A stretch of 34,724 nucleotides of DNA from Hyphomicrobium sp. (GTDB taxonomy: Bacteria > Pseudomonadota > Alphaproteobacteria > Rhizobiales > Hyphomicrobiaceae), in the NCBI RefSeq assembly GCF_019744875.1, contig NZ_JAIETU010000014.1:1-34724 (forward strand). Reading direction: 5' to 3'. Shown here piece by piece: positions 31,257-34,724 of the stretch (within the stretch, counting starts at the first letter, position 1; each line of letters starts with the position of its first letter). Below the pieces are notes generated by a model. The model was given only the letters and a program-made list of their open reading frames with translations, was not told the DNA's origin and made no database searches. A program made the position numbers and the translations under genes.

Positions 31257-31955
31257 ATGAAAATCATCGTGATCTGCTCCGGCGGATTGGATTCTGTTTC
31301 TCTTGCCCACATGGTCGCGTCCAAGCATGAATTGCTTGGGCTTCTCTCGTTCGATTACGGCCAGAGACATCGCAAAGAAGTCACCTTCGCCGCCGCCTGC
31401 GCCGCCCGCCTGCAGGTGCCGCACCAGACCATCGACATTCGCGACATTGGCCGCAGCCTGTCCGGCTCGGCCCTGACGGACGACGTCGCCGTGCCTGACG
31501 GGCACTACGCGGAAGAAACCATGCGCATCACTGTGGTGCCGAACCGCAACGCCATCATGCTCACCATTGCCTTCGGAGTGGCCGCCTCGCGCGGGGCGGA
31601 TGCGGTGGCCACGGCAGTGCATGGCGGCGATCATTTCATCTATCCCGACTGCCGCCCCGGCTTCATCGACGCGTTCCAGACCATGCAGCGCCACGCGCTG
31701 GAAGGTTATGCCGAAATCACGCTGCTCGCGCCTTACGTGAATGCGGCGAAATCGGCGATCGTGACGGACGGCGCACGATATGGCACGCCCTTCGAGGAGA
31801 CCTGGTCCTGCTACAAGGGCGGCGCGATTCATTGTGGGCGTTGCGGCACCTGTGTGGAACGCCGCGAGGCCTTCGATCTGGCAGGCATCGCCGATCCCAC
31901 CATCTATGAGGATGCCGATTTTTGGCGGCAAGCCGTAAGGCGGGCGGTGCGCTGA
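31257..31955 (+). CDS. queC: 7-cyano-7-deazaguanine synthase (QueC)
   Basis: This 232-aa protein starts MKIIVICSGGLDSVSLAHMV, with AAGGA nine bases before the ATG. SGGLDS (8-13) is the ATP-binding loop of PP-loop ATPases, and FDYGQRHRKE follows near 32-41. The zinc-binding cysteines are C185, C193, C196 and C199 in the SCYKGGAIHCGRCGTC stretch. It converts 7-carboxy-7-deazaguanine to preQ0 using ammonia and ATP. It is first in a que run that includes queD, queE and queF; the next gene starts at the last base of its stop. The start upstream at 31146 is not supported. Confidence 0.93.
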   Translation: MKIIVICSGGLDSVSLAHMVASKHELLGLLSFDYGQRHRKEVTFAAACAARLQVPHQTIDIRDIGRSLSGSALTDDVAVPDGHYAEETMRITVVPNRNAIMLTIAFGVAASRGADAVATAVHGGDHFIYPDCRPGFIDAFQTMQRHALEGYAEITLLAPYVNAAKSAIVTDGARYGTPFEETWSCYKGGAIHCGRCGTCVERREAFDLAGIADPTIYEDADFWRQAVRRAVR

Positions 31956-32311
31956 TGTTCCGCATCACCAAGGAATTCCACTTTTCTGCGTCGCATCAGT
32001 TGTGCCGCCTGCCGCCAGACCATCAGTGCGCGCGGCTGCATGGACATAACTACATCGTCGTGGTCGAGCTTGCCGCGGCAGAGCTGAACGCATTCGGCTT
32101 CGTCCGCGATTATCACGAGCTTGGCCCCTTCAAGCGCTACCTCGACGAGAGTTTTGACCACCGACATCTGAACGCTGTGCTCGGCCATGACGCCGTCACC
32201 GCCGAATGTCTGGCCCAGCACTTCTTTGACTGGTGCAAGCTGCGTTGGCCCGAAACGATCGCAGTCAGGGTCAGCGAGACGCCCAAGACTTGGGCGGAGT
32301 ACCGGCCGTGA
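31955..32311 (+). CDS. queD: 6-carboxy-tetrahydropterin synthase (QueD)
   Basis: This 118-aa protein starts [20 protein letters not shown]. It has HFSASH (zinc H14), the catalytic cysteine C25 in [10 protein letters not shown] with zinc histidines H29 and H31, and FDHRHLN near 68-74. It converts dihydroneopterin triphosphate to 6-carboxy-tetrahydropterin, the second step of queuosine synthesis. The length is typical. The start overlaps the queC stop as TGATG. Its end overlaps the queE start, so the three are coupled. Confidence 0.92.
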   Translation: MFRITKEFHFSASHQLCRLPPDHQCARLHGHNYIVVVELAAAELNAFGFVRDYHELGPFKRYLDESFDHRHLNAVLGHDAVTAECLAQHFFDWCKLRWPETIAVRVSETPKTWAEYRP

Positions 32312-33045
32312 TCGCGTCAACCTCTGATGACATCCGGATCAGCGAGATCTTCGGGCCGACCATTCAGGGCGAAGGCGCGCTGATCGGCCAGCCCACCGTA
32401 TTTGTACGAACGGGCGGTTGCGACTTTCGCTGCTCTTGGTGCGACAGCCTGCACGCCGTCGATAGCCGCTTTCGCGCGGACTGGCGCTTGATGGCCACCG
32501 CCGAAGTTCTGGCCAAGGTGCGCGTGCTTTCGGGGGATAGGCCCCTGATGGTGTCGCTCTCCGGCGGGAACCCCGCCATCCAGCCCCTAGGGCCACTCAT
32601 CCAGCAGGGGCAGGCTCAGGGCTATCGCTTCGCGCTAGAGACGCAGGGTTCGGTCAGCCGGGGCTGGTTCGCCGATCTGGACGTGCTGGTGCTCAGCCCA
32701 AAGCCGCCGTCCAGCGCAATGGCAACCGATTGGAAGGCGTTGCGGGCCTGCGTCGACGCAGCCGCGTCGGGGCCGCGCATCGTCCTGAAGTTCGTGGTCT
32801 TCGATGAGGCCGACTTCATCTATGCCCGCGACGCGGCCGCGCGGTTTCCGGATCTGCCCGTCTATCTGCAACCGGGGAATCACACTCCGCCGGGGCCGCA
32901 GGACATTGACGCCTGCATCGACATTGAAGGCATTCTCCGACGCATGGCCTGGCTGGTCGACCGGGTCATCGCGGACCGATGGTATGCGGCCCATGTGCTG
33001 CCGCAGCTGCACGTCCTGATCTGGGGCAACAAACGCGGTGTCTGA
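32308..33045 (+). CDS. queE: 7-carboxy-7-deazaguanine synthase (QueE)
   Basis: This 245-aa radical SAM protein has [11 protein letters not shown] with the C38, C42 and C45 cysteines for the 4Fe-4S cluster, and [19 protein letters not shown] near 16-34. SLSGGNPAI is the SAM-binding segment. I chose GTG 32308, overlapping the queD stop in a GTGA arrangement. The ORF continues upstream, but that part is the queD shadow. It rearranges 6-carboxy-tetrahydropterin to 7-carboxy-7-deazaguanine. It is longer than the shortest family members but within range. Confidence 0.9.
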   Translation: MIASTSDDIRISEIFGPTIQGEGALIGQPTVFVRTGGCDFRCSWCDSLHAVDSRFRADWRLMATAEVLAKVRVLSGDRPLMVSLSGGNPAIQPLGPLIQQGQAQGYRFALETQGSVSRGWFADLDVLVLSPKPPSSAMATDWKALRACVDAAASGPRIVLKFVVFDEADFIYARDAAARFPDLPVYLQPGNHTPPGPQDIDACIDIEGILRRMAWLVDRVIADRWYAAHVLPQLHVLIWGNKRGV

Positions 33046-33062
33046 CCGCGACGGAGACCGAC

Positions 33063-33524
33063 ATGACAGACATATACAAAGACCTCAAACAGCTCGGCAC
33101 CGCGACCCCGCTGCCGCAAAGCCCCGATGACGCTGTGCTCGAGAGAGTGGCGAATCCGCAGGCGGGCACGCCCTACTGTGTGCGCTTCACCGCGCCAGAG
33201 TTCACCTCGCTGTGCCCCATGACCGGCCAGCCGGATTTCGCACATCTAGTGATCGACTATGTGCCGGGACAGTGGCTGGTGGAAAGCAAATCGCTGAAGC
33301 TCTACCTCGGAGCCTTCCGCAATCACGGGGCTTTTCACGAGGATTGCACCGTATCGATCGGCAGACGACTTGTGGAAGCGCTAGCCCCCGAGTGGCTGCG
33401 CATCGGGGGGTATTGGTATCCGCGCGGCGGCATCCCGATCGACGTGTTCTATCAGACCGGGCCCGCGCCGCAGGCCGTCTGGGTTCCCGATCAGGGCGTG
33501 CCAACCTATCGCGGGCGTGGCTGA
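33063..33524 (+). CDS. queF: NADPH-dependent preQ0 reductase (QueF), short form
   Basis: This 153-aa protein starts [20 protein letters not shown]. It has the thioimide cysteine C51 in [11 protein letters not shown], with D58 close by, and the hallmark [16 protein letters not shown] near 74-89. It reduces preQ0 to preQ1 for tRNA queuosine. It starts 17 bases after queE, so the four que genes form one run. No tgt or folE was seen in the window, so those steps must be encoded elsewhere. Confidence 0.92.
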   Translation: MTDIYKDLKQLGTATPLPQSPDDAVLERVANPQAGTPYCVRFTAPEFTSLCPMTGQPDFAHLVIDYVPGQWLVESKSLKLYLGAFRNHGAFHEDCTVSIGRRLVEALAPEWLRIGGYWYPRGGIPIDVFYQTGPAPQAVWVPDQGVPTYRGRG

Positions 33525-33574
33525 GCATTGGCAGGCGAGAACGCCAATGGGTCGGCAAGGCGAATGAGCGCGAA

Positions 33575-34198
33575 ATGAATTTTTCAAAGACACAAGCCCA
33601 GACCCTGAACGACATCCTGCGCTGGCGGCGCGACGTCCGTCACTTTCGCGCCGATCCAGTTCCTCAACCGGTCCTCGACCGCCTGCGCGCCGCCATGGAT
33701 CTGGCGCCATCGGTCGGCAATTCCCGTCCATGGAGGGTCCTGCAGATTAAAGACAAAAGCTTGCGTGGCCGCGTGCAGGACACTTTCGAAACCTGCAACC
33801 GCGAAGCGGCGGCTGGCTATGATGAACCGGCTAGGGCGGAATATGTCCGACTGAAACTGGCGGGCCTTCGTGAGGCGCCGGTGCATCTTGCCGTGTTCAC
33901 CGAAACAGCGCCCATCGAAGGGCGGGGTCTGGGGCGCCAGACGATGCCGGAAACCCTGCAATTTTCCACCGCCATGGCGATCCACACGCTCTGGCTGGTC
34001 GCACGTGCCGAAAACATCGGCCTGGGCTGGGTATCGATACTCGACCCTCAGTCAATCCTCACCCTTTTTGATGTTCCGGAAAGCTGGGTATTCACAGGCT
34101 ATCTCTGTCTGGGATACGCGGAGTCGCCTGAAGAACGCCCGCTCCTACACAGAAACGGTTGGCAACATGATACGTCGACAGAATGGCTGGAAAGGTGA
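33575..34198 (+). CDS. bluB: 5,6-dimethylbenzimidazole synthase (BluB)
   Basis: This 207-aa nitroreductase-fold protein starts MNFSKTQAQTLNDILRWRRD. It has RRDVRHFRADPVPQPVLDRL near 18-37, APSVGNSRPWRVLQI near 44-58, and LGWVSILDPQSILTLFDVPE near 150. These match BluB, which splits reduced FMN to make the lower base of vitamin B12. It follows queF by 50 bases on the same strand and may be part of the same transcript. The ribosome-binding site is weak. Confidence 0.9.
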   Translation: MNFSKTQAQTLNDILRWRRDVRHFRADPVPQPVLDRLRAAMDLAPSVGNSRPWRVLQIKDKSLRGRVQDTFETCNREAAAGYDEPARAEYVRLKLAGLREAPVHLAVFTETAPIEGRGLGRQTMPETLQFSTAMAIHTLWLVARAENIGLGWVSILDPQSILTLFDVPESWVFTGYLCLGYAESPEERPLLHRNGWQHDTSTEWLER

Positions 34199-34373
34199 GT
34201 GGCCTGCTTTTTTTCAGGAAACGTCCCGTTCTCTCTTGATCATTTTCGTTCTCGCAGAAGACCTTAACGGCGGGCGTTGATAAACTCATATTGACGAGCT
34301 TGTCCCATCGCGGTGGCGCACCACGAAGCCGAGCTCTTCAAGTTGCTCGATCGCGTTTTGATCCATTGGAAGA

Positions 34374-34724
34374 TCATCGACACGCCCGCGCCTGATCCCG
34401 CATGACGCTGTAGTCGGCGAGCATTTCAACGATTGCCGATCCCTCCGGCAGCAGATTGAGCTCGTCGGCTGCCCGCGCCTGGAACTCCCGGCCATACTCG
34501 ACCACGGGCGGGCAAGTCGCGAGCCTGCCATGCTCAGAACGAACCGTCCCGCATCCGTTCAGCAAGCTCGTGGTGATCGCGAGGACGGCGAGCCGCCGCT
34601 TCTGGCCGTCATCCAGCGTCTTGTAGAGCGGGTCGGCCGCCTCGGCGATCTTCTTCATCGCAGCCGCCGTGGTCGCCATATTGTCGGCGCGCTCGCGCAG
34701 GCGCGACACCGGATCGTCCGGCTT
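34374..34724 (-). CDS. Chimeric ORF: LTXXQ/Spy-like N-part joined to Rz1-like lipoprotein end (partial)
   Basis: The frame enters from beyond the right edge of the window, so the N-terminus is missing. The first visible part reads KPDDPVSRLRERADNM followed by MKKIAEAADPLYKTLDDGQ, like the LTXXQ helices of periplasmic Spy/CpxP-type proteins. The later part has LLNGCGTV, a lipobox-like cysteine, then CPPVVEYGREFQARAADELN and the end VMRDQARACR. That end resembles Rz1-type spanin lipoproteins of phages. No start codon suits a separate Rz1 gene here. A natural fusion or a recombination scar is possible. The family calls are from memory. Confidence 0.5.
   Translation of the reverse strand, partial: KPDDPVSRLRERADNMATTAAAMKKIAEAADPLYKTLDDGQKRRLAVLAITTSLLNGCGTVRSEHGRLATCPPVVEYGREFQARAADELNLLPEGSAIVEMLADYSVMRDQARACR

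Noticed and set aside
34286-34363. 25-codon minus-strand ORF after the Rz1-like end
   Set aside because: It starts MDQNAIEQLEELGFVV and could be real, but is too short and lacks a ribosome-binding site to support.

Overview
The window is GC-rich chromosomal DNA from an alphaproteobacterium, most likely a Hyphomicrobiales (Rhizobiales) relative. The evidence is the protein families present (DUF3489, DUF2924 plus serine recombinase, DUF6511, DUF6362, an LTXXQ/Spy-like fragment) and the GC-biased codon use. The genus cannot be fixed from this sequence. No rRNA, tRNA or CRISPR array was seen.

Region 1 (1 to about 4.0 kb) is a mosaic of small genes: a three-helix membrane protein, an orphan gp10/tail-like phage protein, a 77-aa protein next to a DUF3489 protein, a DUF429 protein and a DUF7220-like membrane protein. 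Region 2 (about 4.0 to 14.0 kb, minus strand) is a tightly overlapping phage- or plasmid-type replication and recombination module. In transcription order it holds a zinc ribbon, a sigma-like factor, two small proteins, a Sak4-like ATPase, an SSB-like protein, a DEAD/DEAH helicase, a DUF6511 protein, a Cas4/RecB-like PD-(D/E)XK nuclease, a primase-helicase fusion, an array of 11-bp repeats, a RuvC-like resolvase, a small protein and a DUF6362 protein. No terminase, portal or capsid gene is visible. Region 3 (14.1 to 18.9 kb) has a 749-aa protein of unknown function, divergent from an integration cassette (small protein, DUF2924, large serine recombinase, HTH protein).

Region 4 (18.9 to 28.1 kb) is a seven-gene type I restriction-modification operon with unusual members: a half-size HsdS, HsdM, a RhuM-family protein, a full-size HsdS, a HAD phosphatase, HsdR and an M48/YgjP-like metallopeptidase. 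Every junction overlaps or is very short, so the extra genes are probably co-transcribed with the core. Region 5 (28.5 to 30.4 kb, minus strand) holds pabB and pabC for p-aminobenzoate synthesis, followed by a decayed IS5-type transposase. Region 6 (31.3 to 34.2 kb) is a compact queC-queD-queE-queF run for 7-deazaguanine (preQ0/preQ1) synthesis, followed by bluB for the lower ligand of cobalamin. The right edge (34.4 kb to the end, minus strand) reads as a chimera of an LTXXQ/Spy-like domain and an Rz1-like phage lipoprotein.

The most interesting points are the 11-bp repeat array beside the primase-helicase gene, the switchable hairpins next to it, the seven-gene hsd operon with half-S, RhuM, HAD and peptidase, the unrecognised 749-aa protein with phased repeats at its 3' end, and the chimeric ORF at the right edge. 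All functional calls come from motif reading by eye. No database search was run.
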